A stretch of 64,000 nt of DNA from Todiramphus chloris collaris (GCA_025345505.1 JANVCC010000040.1:12926023-12990022); one strand, 5' to 3'; shown: positions 36,641 to 49,760, counted from the first letter of the stretch. The notes: generated by a model from the sequence alone, not told the origin. Program-made: numbers and translations.

Positions 36641-38984
36641 ATGATGGAAGAGAGAAAAATAGTTGAAAGCAATTAGATAAATAGGATTAGGTCAATAAGA
36701 GATCAGAAAAGATATGAATAATACCCTCATCTCAAAAAACACTGTAGTTCAGTTGATCAAACCATGCAACAAATTTTGCTGCTGTCTAATGGCACTGGAG
36801 AAACATCCCAAGGAAGAAGTGGCCCGTGTGTTATTTCAACATTCTCCATAAACAGCAACAAATTAAATACAAAAAGAGAACTCTTGAGAGATTCATAGCA
36901 TCCAAAGTCTCATGTTTTTGGTGCTTATTCAAATAAATCTTCTAATTTTTTATAATATTCTGCCATTGCCAGCCTTTGTTGGGAGATTTGCTACAGGTAT
37001 AAATGGAAAGACAGACCAAACTAAACTGTATCTGACCAGCTTTAACTGGTCAACACTGTTACTAATATCCTGGCTTTGTTGTCAAGTAACACGTACTATC
37101 AGTTGTGGCAACTAAACCTTGAGAAAAAGAAAGGAAATCATCGTTACCCTAGATCACAACTGCCAAGCAAGTGGATGCACTTGGAATGCTTAGGGAAACA
37201 CAGCAGAAAAGCATAGGTTTTTGTGACAGAAGACAGTCAAGCTAAGTAAAAACGTCTGCTCTCATATCATAACCTTTATTCACCTGTTTGATCTAAGATG
37301 CTAATTCTTTGCTTTGAATAATCAACATTAGCGGTTACAGCAGGTATACGCTATAAAATACACTTAATTAATTTTCCTGGCTATCTGTACAAAAGCTTTC
37401 ATTTGAAAACCTGTATTTTTCTGCATAGATAAGAGGCAAAGCCCTGAAGATGAATGTGCAGTGAAAGCGGAAGAATGTTTCATTTCTGTATCTACAACTC
37501 CTCGGTGTCTGTGGAGGTAAACAAATCTCATTTGCAGATATTAGTGACTTTCCTGTCTACTTTTGAGCCTATGAAAATTTGTCAGAAGTTGATAACCTTC
37601 AGAACATATAGCCACACTCGGGCTCTTCCAAATATTGAAGTTTTTCTATATAAACACACAGTTCAGTTGTATCACAAATTGAACCTCTCAAGATATTATC
37701 GTCTCCAAGAATTTTGTGGTTGTTTTTCTTATTACAAGCATAACATGGAGTTTGGGTGAAAACTTCACTCAGTGACTGTCTGTCAGGCTTGACTTCTGAC
37801 AACTGGTTCTAGTGCTTCTAAGTCTGCATGAAAAGATGGTATCCATGGTTTAAAGCACCACAGAAGATGGGATAAGAAAGCAAGAGGTCATGAATTCTGT
37901 GTTTTGGTGTACTACAGCAGCAACTAGTAAAATCCTCAAAATGTAGGAATACCTTGGCATTTTCTCTAAGACAACTTCTGTTTACTCACACAGGCAGATT
38001 TGAGAGCACAGTCGAAGCCAAAGGGTTCACAGCATATTTCGTGCAATCTCACTTGTGTCTTTCTCTAACAAGCGCATGGCATTAACATATTCCCAACTGA
38101 ATGGAGTTCTTGACAATGGGGGCAATATCACATAAAAGCAAACAATCAGACTTGCCTTCTTGGCAATATATTCCACTGATCGAAATTGCACCCGTTAGCT
38201 TTCTGGAGCTGAAGATATAGAATACAAATATGAAAAGACAGTGATTTATGTCCTAGATTTAATCAGCCTTGTCAAATTCAGATAGCAATGGGAAAAGTGG
38301 TCTACTTTTACTTTTATATATAAGAAACATCTATGATGTTGAAGATGTGATTTACTAAAACAAAGAAATTTCAAATCTAATAATACATTAGCATCTTTAA
38401 TCTCTTCCTTCAGGAGAAAAGCTACTTTTACATAACAGAAGTAGGCTCCTTCCAAATTAAAATAAGGAAGTGTTACTCTGAGAGGAATCTTCTTTGAAAA
38501 CTACACAATGAGAAAGAATGCATCCGAGACAGAAAGCAAGCTGTAACGAAGCAGATTAACATAGCTGTAACCACCAAGGGATGCTTCACAAGCCATCACT
38601 GCCAATCCTAGAATTCATTTATTTTCGGCTTGCACCTGCATTTTGCAGGACTCTCAGCCAGTGCGTTAGAGTGACATGCAAAGAAAACAGCTCTAATGAT
38701 CACTCAATTAGTTCACAACACTCAAACTCTTAAACAGAGACTACAAGAAAAGCAAACCCAACCACCTGGTGTTTTCTGACCCAGTGTTTGATGCTTTCTG
38801 CAGCAAAAGGATAAACACTTATCTTAAAGACAAAGATAAAGAAAGATTAAAAGGAAAACCACAATGTTCCCCAGTTGCTAAGGGTGTCTTATTTCCTAAT
38901 GAAATGTTATAAAACCAGTCTTAACAGCTACATTGTAAGCGGTTGCTTACTTTAGTCTGTATGATGCTTTGCTGACTGACTTAC
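36641..38984. other. Gene-free AT-rich stretch
   Basis: No repeat family or RNA gene was recognised. Frames at 36912-37115, 37454-37759 with 37599-37802 opposite, and 38246-38455 show no motif. Confidence 0.45.
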
Positions 38985-39031
38985 CTTTGATTTTCATAAC
39001 AGTTTGATTGTTTACATTCAACATGGAAACT
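38985..39031 (-). other. Candidate 47-bp exon, AAG|GTAAGTCA donor
   Basis: The minus strand shows TTCTATTTTTCTCCTTTGAG as an acceptor and, 47 bases later, CAAAG|GTAAGTCA, which fits the donor consensus fully. Two frames are open. One, FHVECKQSNCYENQ, ends with two bases and joins in phase to the candidate exon at 33073. The other begins at an ATG. No protein was recognised. Confidence 0.18.
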
Positions 39032-40834
39032 CTCAAAGGAGAAAAATAGAAGGCTAAGCCCCAAAAGGAAGAAAGCTGAAGGTAACAAAAATGTTCTCAT
39101 ATCCTATATACCTTGTGAATAAGGATGTTCTGAGTGCTGACTTCCTCCCAGTATGACGAAGAGAGGACATATGAGTTAAATTACTTTAGAAGCAATCTTG
39201 TTTGGGTTTCTCACACATTTAGCAGTTCAGTATCTCCATTGCACTCTATGTGATGACTACTCTATCCTGATGGTACTGACCTGTACAGACAGATAGCTAC
39301 CAGTCCACATTAACCCTACTCCAGCTTTAAAGTTTGGAGGGATTTCTATTAGCCCACTCCAACTTCTGATCAGTTTCTGGAAATCAAATAAGACAGGAAA
39401 GATCTGATCTACTTCCCAACTGCTTCACACAGACAGGAACTAACTCTTCAGTAATATTAAACATCCTTGATTGAAATCAGGGACCTTCGTAACTTCTGAA
39501 TTAAGATTTTGGGAACAGCTCACAAAATCAGTCCCTGTGAGGGACAAGTACTTCAACACCACTGTATGACTACGAACAGAATGCCAACCCTTTTCAGAAA
39601 AGAGTAAATTACAGTCAGAAGCTGTGTGATGAACTACTTCCTAAACAAGTGCAGGCTGTGTATTTTGCTATAGCACAACTGGATCTTATGGGTCAGGACA
39701 GTTATCTGCTGTCCTATAAAGACTGTCTTTTCAATGCCAAAAGCAAACACACTCAGTAACAGGTGACCACTTTATTCTGACTTTCAAACTGTATTTCGTT
39801 CAGCTCCTTGTCTGTGACGTTTTCAAGCTACCTAATAATGATTTGAGCCTGAATCTAAAATTTGTACTGAACTATCACATATTTTTCTCATATTTCTCTA
39901 CATTTTTCTCCTTTTCATCTTTTTGCTAACCCTGTACATAGCAAGAACTTTTATTTCTTCTCAGATACTTACAGCAATATTTTTCAGGGGTACCTTCCAT
40001 CAAGACAAATCATATATAAAAAGAAAATTTATTTCAACAACTGTTTGAAACCTGCAAACTGCTGCTGTCCGTTTAATTTTTGCCATGTAAAATGACGGTA
40101 TCACTAGTCTTGGTTACAAACAAAATTCTTTGTCCTCAAATCTATACAGACAATAGTTATCATTAGAAACAGCTTATCAGTCCCTTAACTTTCAAGAAAC
40201 TAATTAGAGGCAGATATTACTGTTCTTGGAAGCGAATGAACTTGTTCTACAGTCCTATTTTGCTTAATGGCTAGGGAAAATGAGTGTCTTGGGCATTCTA
40301 GCTATAGTTGGAACCTTTCAAATGCAACAAAGCAATAATAGTACATCCACAGGTGCTTAGGAAAAGCCTAGGCAAATATTGTCCTTCAAGATCGATGCAG
40401 AGGTCTTCCAGATATACAAGCATTCCGTTGAACCACTACAGCAATCAGCTTACAGACTGTCTGACATGGCAAGAATACTCTCTTCATTATCTCTGTGTTT
40501 TCCTTGGAAAGCCACTACCTTGAAAAAGAAGTGCAATTACTGATAAAAAGCTTCATGTTGGTTACAACCTAGTAGTCAGAATCCTAAAGCCTCTTGCACT
40601 CTTTTCAAAGGAAAGACTGAAATAATGATGCTAGGTGGTGACAATTATTCCTATTTGTATTTCCATCTGGCATTCTGAAGGTGCTTTTTCCCCTAAGTGG
40701 ATGATCTTATTACTCAGAAGGAAAGACATTCATCTGTGTGAACACAGCCAAAAAGATATGGCCTGTCATATCACTTCAAATCCAAGAAAGCAAATGTAGG
40801 GATTTCTGAAAATGTTTTTTTTTCCCTTCTCCAG
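39032..40834. other. Gene-free stretch
   Basis: No repeat family, RNA gene or supported frame was recognised here. The plus frame at 40308-40523 has no motif. Confidence 0.45.
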
Positions 40835-41001
40835 GGTTCTGGTGAGAATGACTGTTCCTTCCCAATACACTGCTGTGAAGATACACTATTTGCATGGCAT
40901 ACTGTTTTCTCTACATACCAGGAAAAGATCTAAATCACTCAGTATTTCATTTTGTAACAAGTTTTCTCTTGATAGAAACACTTCTTTCTTTATATCTCAC
41001 C
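40835..41001 (+). other. Candidate 167-bp exon with strong acceptor
   Basis: TTTTTTTTTCCCTTCTCCAG at 40815-40834 is among the best acceptors in the window. After 167 bases ACC|GTAAGT gives a donor, and one frame is open across the whole piece: one leading base, 55 codons, then one base. It reads, for example, VLVRMTVPSQYTAVKIHYLH and SLHTRKRSKSLSISF. A second frame is open over part of it. The protein is not recognised. The strand is opposite to the minus-strand set. Confidence 0.2.
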
Positions 41002-43378
41002 GTAAGTCTCTATTGGGACTATTTCACATGCATTACTGCTATGAAAGCTGCTATGAAAGAGAACCAGATACAGCGTGAGACGCAGGCACCCTAATTAGCA
41101 GGTCTAAGATATATATTGCACAGACAGCCTTTACCCTATTAGCCATTTGGCCCTTTGTAGACAAAATAGATTCCAAAGACAAAGAAGAATGTCTGATCAT
41201 GAGCAGTCCATTTTGTTTTATTAAGTTATACTTTAAACAAAAGTAATACACAGCCAAGAATACCAGAGTTGCTGTGGCCAAATGATGTGTTTTACACTGC
41301 ATAGGGAAGTTCAGGTGCAGTCATGATCCTATTTTATTGATATTTTTTCCTTTCTCTCAATTTTTATTAAGATATTTTTGTCAAAATCAAACAATAATTG
41401 AAAAAAACTCCATCATTTGAAACAGTAACCTATTTTGCAGACACAATCCATCCTACGCAAGTCCTCCTTCTGTAGAATTGTTGACACCATCACTAACATT
41501 ATGCAGTACACTGTAGGAATGTGGTCCCCATCTGCCCACAGTGATAATTCAGGAACTGTTTGCGAGTCAGTTCTTCTACTGTCTAGCAAATGTTCTTTCT
41601 TTGGATATAGTGAGGTGAAAGGGTTTCATCAGTTAATTCTTCTAGGTTATGCATACAAGGGCATGGGACAGCAGCGAGAAGAGTTAGGTCTCTGGCTATG
41701 TACAGAAAGAAAAGGAAGCCATGGTTAGCCTGATTTCTATTTTTCCCTTAATAGAGTTGCAATCTGCTGGACCACTTCTCTTGCCCCCATGTGTCTGGGT
41801 GAATCTGTAAGGAATAGCAGAGTGGGGAACATGCTACATATAATCTCTTTTCTCTTTATGCCTCAAGTAACCAGAAAGTGCACTAACACAAAGACAACAA
41901 ACAATGTGTATGTGAATGATGCTTCAAACAAGAAACAAGGCATCTCAGAGTTAGAACTCAACTAGGAAAAAAAGGTTTAAAAGTAATCCAAATTTCCTTT
42001 TAGCAGCATTGATATATACTCAAGATATTTAAATGCAGTCAGCTGCACAATGAGACTATAATTTAAAAGCAAAGAGCACAACGAAAAGAGGCCATTGATC
42101 ACAAGCAAGGTGGAATCTGAGGACTCAGTAACCTTTGTCGAAGGATTCCCCTTTGTCTTTTTACTGGAACCTGACCAAGGCTGGAAACACAAAGCTATTA
42201 ATCCCATGCATAATGCATATTGCTTTGCTACCTGTTTTATTTAATCAGGAAACAAATCAATGTAACCCATATAAGTTGAATGTTCTGAGCTCTTACTTAT
42301 TGCTACTGCCTGTACACCTGCAAAATTTTATGTCACAAGGGGTTTTTATCCAAATCCTTTCTTTTCTAGCACCCTTTCCTAACCACTATATACCTATATG
42401 TTTCATTTACAGCTATATAATATGTCAGTCTACATGACACATACAACAATGAACACATTTCATTGTCAAATATGTGTTTGCAGAGATAATACGACAGAAA
42501 TCTTTTGAAAATGTAGCATTTCTTGTATTTGCTATAATACAGCACCCACCAAAAGAGAGCAGCACATCTTAAAGGAAGTAGTCTCTAGAATGCTGAATAA
42601 CTCAGCACTCAGGAGAACGGCATTTTGTTTCTTCTGTGCATCTTAACCTTTGCTCTGCAGGGAATATTCTCTAGGACGGCATGTAAAGGAGGCATATTAG
42701 GCTCTATGCTAATCAGTTCTGAGCCTTTCAAGTAACTGCTGCTGATTGTATCAAAAATGTGCCAAGAGAAACAAACTGAGAATGCGAATCTATTTGAATT
42801 TTCTTTTGAAGATACAAGTAAAAACTCCTGGCAGCACCAGGGCTTTCAGCAGTGTAAGATTTTCATACTTGATGCACTTCAAAGTGCAAATGAGGATTAT
42901 GACCCTATATATTGTATATGCACCTATATTTTATTTATACTGCATCTGTGCAATCAGGAGAACAGATATTTCCATGACCTTCTACCAGCAAGAAGCCTAA
43001 CAAGACTATTCAGACCTATCGAAAATTCCCTGTTAATTAAAGGTTAAAAGGAAATTAACAATTAGTATGAAAGATAATTGTCCTCCTTTGGCTACCTGAT
43101 TATGTTTTCCTTTGAATATTCTGAAGTGTATGTTGTCATGCTGTTGGTAAATGTAATCATAAAGCTCCCACGGTACCTTCTAGCTCTCAAAAGACTTGGC
43201 CTCAGAAACCAAAATTCAATGTGAATTTTATAATTACCCTTTTGTTAATCATGTGAATATCTTTGCATAGTTGTAGGGAGAAAAAAATGCCAGTAACACT
43301 GTGAAAGTAAGCAAGGATTAGAACCCACCAGTGTGGGACTTGTAGTTAGTATCACTGCATTTTATTCTTAAAGCTCAC
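41002..43378. other. Gene-free AT-rich stretch
   Basis: A perfect 12-bp duplication, CTGCTATGAAAG, lies at 41036-41047 and 41048-41059. Frames at 41435-41728, 42135-42437 and 42746-43047 lack motifs. No repeat family was recognised. Confidence 0.45.
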
Positions 43379-43400
43379 AAAAAAAAAAAAAAAAAAAAAA
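43379..43400. repeat. Poly(A) tract, 22 A
   Basis: The longest pure A-run of the window. The sequence to its left shows no recognisable gene or SINE, and no target duplication was seen around it. Confidence 0.95.
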
Positions 43401-46400
43401 TCAACAAAGCTACAGCTGTGAACTCCAAAGATGAGAATATCCAGTAGACTCTTTCTAAGAGTAATTGTGATCTTTTTTTCCTGGTCTCCTATTTGTGCTA
43501 CCAAAAAGTGCACAGTGCTTTATTCAGATTCAGAATACAAATAAGCATGGAGCTATTTTGTGTCCTGCTCACTTGATTTACCAGGTCCTGCACAGAATAG
43601 CCAAGATGTGCTTGCTCTCTCTGTGTCTCTCTAAACCAAAATAAACTAGAAGAACACAAAGCACACACCCAAATTACAAGCAGAGAATGAATCAATGTGT
43701 TTTGCTGAGACAAAAGCCCAGGCAATCACCCAGTAAATAGGAAAAATACCTCTAGTTGTGATCGTAAGTTATCCATAAATGACTTGAATCTTCAGGATTC
43801 AAAATTAATGGATGAATTAGTTAAAGAAACTGATTGTAATTTAAGGACATGTAATGCCATTGTTCCCTTCATATTTTTGTCTTCAATGTTCCCTTACCGT
43901 TTTTTCCCTCTGCACTCTAGTTCCTTTTGTTGTTACACACATTAAAACGCAAACTCCCCCACAAGATCCCTCTGGAATGAGAATTATATTTATCCTAGTT
44001 CTAGCATTTATTATACCTTTGCCTCCTACTCTTGCCTACTCTTTTCCATGCTAAGTGACTTGGGACAGGGAATGTTTGTTATCACAATACCGGCAGTGCG
44101 CAGTCAAGCCAAGTAGTCAATCATGATTAACCTACTGCTATAGATAAATTCTGTTCAACTTGTCTATAATGACAGGTAAAATTTAAATTAAAGCTCGTAA
44201 AGCTTACACATGAAAATACATTTTCTTTTGGCAAGTTTTCTCTCATTTCACAGTATTATCTTAGAAGTGCGTCAAGCTCCCGTGATTAATTCTGTGAATG
44301 ACAGGAACACCCTTTGATCTCTAGCCATGATGGCAAATTTGCAGTGGGTTTTCTCAAGCCTGAAATGCTGGAGAAAATGGATTTTTCTTTTCCTGATGTT
44401 TATGAGTCTCTTGGTACTTTAAACAATTCTTCAATTTTTGCAACTACACTTCCTGTTTTAATACAGATGCTTGTATTCCAATAATCTGACAAAGGCATTA
44501 TGAATTATTTCTCATCATATTCAAGAAAAACTGACAGTTTATGTTACAAAAATAGTGAATTCTGGCACAAATAACTTCTCAGTTATGTTCATCAGGAGAA
44601 TTGTCTCGGCATGGAATGAGAATGCAAACAGGACATAAGCTACAGCAAACAACTTTCACTTGCTGTTTTAACTACTACTATATCAACCTCATTTAAATTA
44701 CCCTCAGAGCTCAGGCAGTTCAGCAGAATGCACTTGCATTCTGTAGAGCAGATACTTCTGTTTTCTATTCCCAGAACTTTGAAGTTGGAAAGAAATTTGC
44801 AAAAAGTTTTGGGGTCAGATTTCTCTTTCTTCTTTAGTTGATTTGCTCTAGGACCAAAAAGAAAGGGACATCTGACTTGTTGGTCATTCAGATGTGTTGT
44901 AAGGACAAAAAAATAGTATTTGTCTCAAAGGAAGGAGTACAAATTACCAGAGACATTTCTGCAAGGTATATATACCAATCACTGGCTCATTTGCAAGTGC
45001 AGGCAATTAAAATCTCCAGTTACTCTATTTCACATGGTTTAAATGTTTCATGATGCTTATGTCTTCCAGAACCCAAATGCTAAACTATATAAATTGAATA
45101 CTACCTGATAAATTTAATTTGACCAACAAAGTCTAGGACAGATTATTGCTGTCACTGAGTGTTTCTTCTAAAAAATAGTCTCCTGCTTACTAATAACATG
45201 GAATTGAAACTCTAAAGATTGAAACAAATCATTCATTCTTTTAACCAGAACACCTATTGACTCATTGCTCAGTGCTGGAGTGGGCTGACATTACCTTGGA
45301 AAGAACCGTATGAACTCACAGAAACGGCTGGAACAGATATTCCAGGGTACCTTTTTTTGCTTCTGTTGTTTGCTGACCTACTATTTTCATCAACCTGTTC
45401 TATTCCATAAAAGGATCAATGCCTTCCGACATTATCCTGCCTGCCAATATGCTGTCACTGCTGTAAGGGGCATTTCATTGAGTGTCACCTGAGTTGATCC
45501 ATACTATCATCTCTTCAGCTTAAGCAAGTAAGCAATATGATGATGGTCATCATTTTGGATGTACCACAGGCTCAGAAAATAGAAGAGATGTCAATAAATT
45601 CATTAACTACTTCCCTTTTTGTTCCTAATGTAAGTGAAAACTTTAAAAACACCAAAGAATGCTCCAAAATTTTGTAAGAAAGGATGGAAATAAAATCAAA
45701 ACCTCACAATAGGGAGATATCTTGTCAAAACCTTCTTCCTTTCCTTCACTGAACCTTTATGTCTCTTCAGATTAAATTTATGTCCAGACAAACAAGCTGG
45801 GGTAAAGAAACCAACTGTTTTCTTCAAATACAAGACCTTAGGTTATATTGAAAATTAAAACCAAGCCTGCACTTTCAATGTACATTTCACTGGTGGTTAA
45901 GCATTCACAACGAATGGAAAGAAACTGGAAGAGAGCTATGCAAACATAGTAATATCAGGGAAACAGGTTCTATTTCCAACTGATGAAGAAAAGATATGGC
46001 AAAGTATGCATCTTCCCAAAAAAACATCCTCCCTCCCTCAACTCTGCCTGGAGTTGTTAGAAGCATTCTAGCCCCTAAGGACTGAGTCCATGGCCCTATC
46101 ACACTGACAGTGTGATCAACATTCCCACATATTCACAAGCTGCAAGTAAGGGCATATTTCTAGTTCGAATAGAGATAAGAAAACTGAGGACTCTAGTAGA
46201 GATGTTCCAAGAGGAAGAATTCTCATAGCAGCTTTAGTGCTGTTGAAGAAGGTGTCTGTATAAGCTATACAAGCTGTCTACTCCTACGGTGTTTCCTTTT
46301 CAAGACATACAATTATGAAGTTACACTTAACTGAAATGAAAACCTTGAAATTTGTTTATGTTTCTGATGCATATATGATTTTTGATCTTTCATGAGAAAA

Positions 46401-48366
46401 GACATAAACCCACATTCCTTTTTAAGATTCTTTTCAAGTAATTAAGTGATACATGCAAGGAGAAACATTTCCCATCCAAATTATGTTAAGCACGTAGGTT
46501 CGCAAAAAGCAGGCGAAATATGAATTTCATAGTCTAAATCTGATATCTGTAAAAAGCTAAGCAAAATTGCCACAAAATTAGGCAATAGATTTAATTAAGT
46601 CAAGCTGTAAAATTTTCTTTTCCTATATCCATTCTCATAATTTCTTTAAGTGAAATAGAAGCCTGAATGGAACTTTTGGATCCACCTATCACAATATCCA
46701 AAGTAGTCACAAAAAAAGAAAACAGATTTATTGGACCCAAATTTATTTGCAGAAGAAAAAGCCATTCCACCACTTTGTAGCTGGAAAGATTTCAAACCAC
46801 ACTCAAAATTTTAGCTCAGTCAAGCAACTGACTATGAAAACCACTGTGAGTAACTTAGAAATGTGTCACTAGCAGTTTCACTGTTAATGTTCTAACATCC
46901 AAGCTTTATTAATAATGTCCAGAAAGACAGTGGAGTCCCAGTGTTGTTTAAATCTGTGTTCTGCTAGTTGATCAGTTTTAACAATGTCACCCTGTTAGCA
47001 TATGTGCAAAGATTTCTAAGTTTGTGTGCATCATGTGTCTGACCATCATGTGTTTCATACAATAGCAGTAATATTTGATTATCACATCGGTTGTAAGTCA
47101 ACAAATTTAGTGACAAATTATGGCTGATACTAATAACTGAAATTAGCTCAAATTTTCACTAGCAAGTAATTCTAACCGGGCATGATACCTCTCTTGATTA
47201 TGTTCTGTTGAAAAAGGATTCCAGAGATAAACTGCTTATGAATTAATCTTCTCAGTCATCAAATGGAAAATGAATTCATCACCGTATTAATCCCAAATGC
47301 AAAGTGGAAAATATAAAGCACTTCTGATAGTAATAATTCTTAATATCTCTAGTCTTATCTGTCTAGGCACAATCCAGCTACAGTAAGGATGTATTCTTCT
47401 GTCTGAAATGCTTATGGTAGTGAAACCTACATCAGAAATCATAGGAGATCATAAAGGATGACAATTCATCTTGTTTTAACTTTAAAAAACTTGTGATGAC
47501 AAGCCTACCAGAAAAAAAAAAATATATTAAAAAAAATGATGTTATGAAATGACAGACACAGTAGAAGAGGTAGATGACAGTATGCAATATGGAGTCCACA
47601 ATTCTCCTATAACTCAGACGTTTCTCAGCATCAGTGGGGCAGAAAGTAGCTCTAATAACGTCAGTAGAAAACCTAGAGTCAGGCTTATAGAAAGAACCAA
47701 AACAGAGCTATATATTAAGAGAACACAAACCTTTCCTAAATGGAATCAATTTGGCAATATCACAGCCACTGTACAGCTGTCTTGAGTCTACAGAGGCTTA
47801 AGCAGATTGGACTACTTACGTTTGACTTACATAGTACATTTTCACAGAAGGTACACAAAGTCTTCTATTTTATGCCTCCAGACAGATGGGATTTTGCCTA
47901 CTTTCTTCTGTGCCCTTCTAGAAGCGCTCACAGTTTTTCCATGGTTCTTTCAGTAAAGAGGGGGTTGTTACTTCAGAAAGAGTTCTTGGGTAAAAAAAAA
48001 ACTTTAAGTTCATCAGCAGTGGAAAAAGAACAAACCTGCTTAAGTATTATGAGAGGTAATTACTGTCCATGATAAACCTGTCTGCATAGGAGACACATAG
48101 TAAATGTCATTTATCCTGGTTTATTAAGTCTTGGAACACCATCTCAGAAGTAAGATGCAGATACAGGAAAATGTTAAAAGTTGAGCACAGAACTGATTGA
48201 TAAACCATACATTAGAGCATAATTGCTAAAAGGGAATTGCACAGAGCAGAATTCAGAAGATCAGTACAAATATTATTTGTTAGCTGTTTGATGGAACAGA
48301 AAGAATGTTTCTTTAAAGCTTTCAGCAAACTGAGAGCAAGCAAAGGTGTATCACAAGACCAGCCGG
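43401..48366. other. Gene-free AT-rich stretch
   Basis: A perfect 9-bp inverted repeat ATCACACTG-A-CAGTGTGAT lies at 46098-46116. Frames at 43854-44054, 44838-45053, 45310-45492, 47549-47785 and 47740-48072 show no domains. No repeat family or RNA gene was recognised. Confidence 0.45.
46098..46116. repeat. Perfect 9-bp palindrome with one-base centre
   Basis: ATCACACTG and CAGTGTGAT flank a single A. The arms contain TCACAC and GTGTGA, which resemble inverted T-box half-sites, although spaced differently from the classic palindrome. Confidence 0.8.
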
Positions 48367-48909
48367 TCATACAGGAGACTGACAAACAGCACCAATTCTG
48401 TGAAATATACTTCCCATTTCAGAAAGTCTAAGATCCCGTAGTTCAGGAGAAACAATTAACTGACCAATTACATGCTGCAGTCTAGACAGATGCAGCAGTT
48501 GAGGAAAGAACGACATACTGGTTGCACTATGTTCCTGCAATACATCCCATGCAAGTGCCACCTCCAAACGTAACACCTGCACCAGAAGAGGCAGTTTGAA
48601 AGCCTTGCCTACTGTATCCTGCATGCTGTTTTGAAACACAGCTTGAAAGGGCTTTAGAATATCTACTACTGAAGATTTTAATGGCCAAATTAGACAAATA
48701 TTTGCTGACACTTTCAAAGACATAGTTAATCTTGTCTTAACACGGGCAGATAGAGTAGAAAACTTTTTGACTTCTTGACATCCCTTGCAGTTCTGTTTTC
48801 TGCATTTGTATGAGATGTAAAATGGGACTATTGTGATTTCAGTGCCTGTGAAGGTGGTTGTAAGGGGAAGTGTATTAAAGATTTTATGGAAGTGAGGACC
48901 AGATACCAA
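48367..48909 (-). other. Longest ORF (180 codons), unassigned
   Basis: This frame is open from 48909 to a stop at 48367 on the minus strand. The listed first codon is TTG; the first ATG is at codon 63, so as a gene it would be an exon or a decayed copy rather than a complete ORF. It has a CxxxxCxxC pattern at residues 36-44 (YKCRKQNCKGCQ), then a leucine-rich, helix-prone part from about 100 to 165 with pieces such as LPLLVQVLRLEVALAWDVL and LLHLSRLQHVIGQLI. No flanking splice signals were convincing, although CAG|GTGTTA lies inside it. I know no family to match. A frame of this length is unusual in AT-rich DNA of this size but not impossible by chance. Confidence 0.25.
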
Positions 48910-49679
48910 ATTGCCTTTGAAATGTAAGTGAAGAAATGAAATGCAAAAAATATATATAGAGCTCTATTTCCAATATTGTGCAAGATCTTACATGACACGC
49001 AATTAAGTAAAACCAGCTGATATGATCCAGAAAGCTGGTGATGCTGTAAAATGTCTATCCTAGAATTCATCATAAGAATTTAACACGAGTTTCTTGCTAA
49101 ATTAAACACCGTGCTTTTATCTCAAATAGTGTCAAAGCACGTTTGTGCAGAAACTGTCTCTGAGTTTTGAAACTGTGAAAAAAACCCAAGAAGTCAGTTC
49201 ACAATCCAGTGTGAATTACCGGAAAAAGCAGCAAATTGCAACAGCCATTCCCAGCAAAATCAAAGCCCCGCCAAACAAAAAGGCACAGAAAATTCCTTAA
49301 TTCTTTGTTTTGGAGGATAAAGGCTGAATGTACTGGGATGAGAATGACACCATTAGAAGAACAAAAATTGTTCCGCTCTGCAACTTGATAGGTTGTGCCA
49401 AACAAATGGTACGTATATGGTCACTTGAAAAGATAAGAACAATTTCTTCTGATGAGAACAGAATGTAAGCATTGCCATCTCTGACCATTACAAACTACTG
49501 CTTCAAAACAAGGTTAAGAGTCTAGCTAAAGCTGTCAACACCTGGAGACTAAGAAGGTTCCACCTTTGTTACAAACCACTCCACCTCATGTAAACTGTGT
49601 AGAGGTAAGCCACTGAAATTGCCACTTGCCACTTAAGCCAGTAGACTAGTGGTGCTCGTATCACTGTCAGGAACTCACA
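48910..49679. other. Gene-free stretch
   Basis: No repeat family, RNA gene or supported frame was recognised. Minus frames at 48828-49073 and 49199-49488 lack motifs. Confidence 0.4.
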
Positions 49680-49760
49680 GTAAAATTAGCAAGTTATGTT
49701 TTGCATGTGACTTTCCTCATCTGTACAATGGTGCTTATAAACCTTCATAAATTCTAAAAA
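49680..49760 (+). mobile_element. Possible MIR SINE remnant
   Basis: AGCAAGTTATG, then GACTTTCCTCATCTGTACAA followed by TGGTGCTTATAA, follows the core of the ancient MIR SINE (GCAAGTTACTT, CCTCAGTTTCCTCATCTG, TAAAATGGGGATAATAA) with gaps. MIR copies are rare and decayed in birds. The match is short, so the call is tentative. Confidence 0.5.

Noticed and set aside
43300..43400. tRNA-derived SINE before the 22-A tract, with a B-box-like GGGTTCTAATCC on the minus strand
   Set aside because: No A box or cloverleaf could be formed, and the A tract is on the wrong side for that strand.
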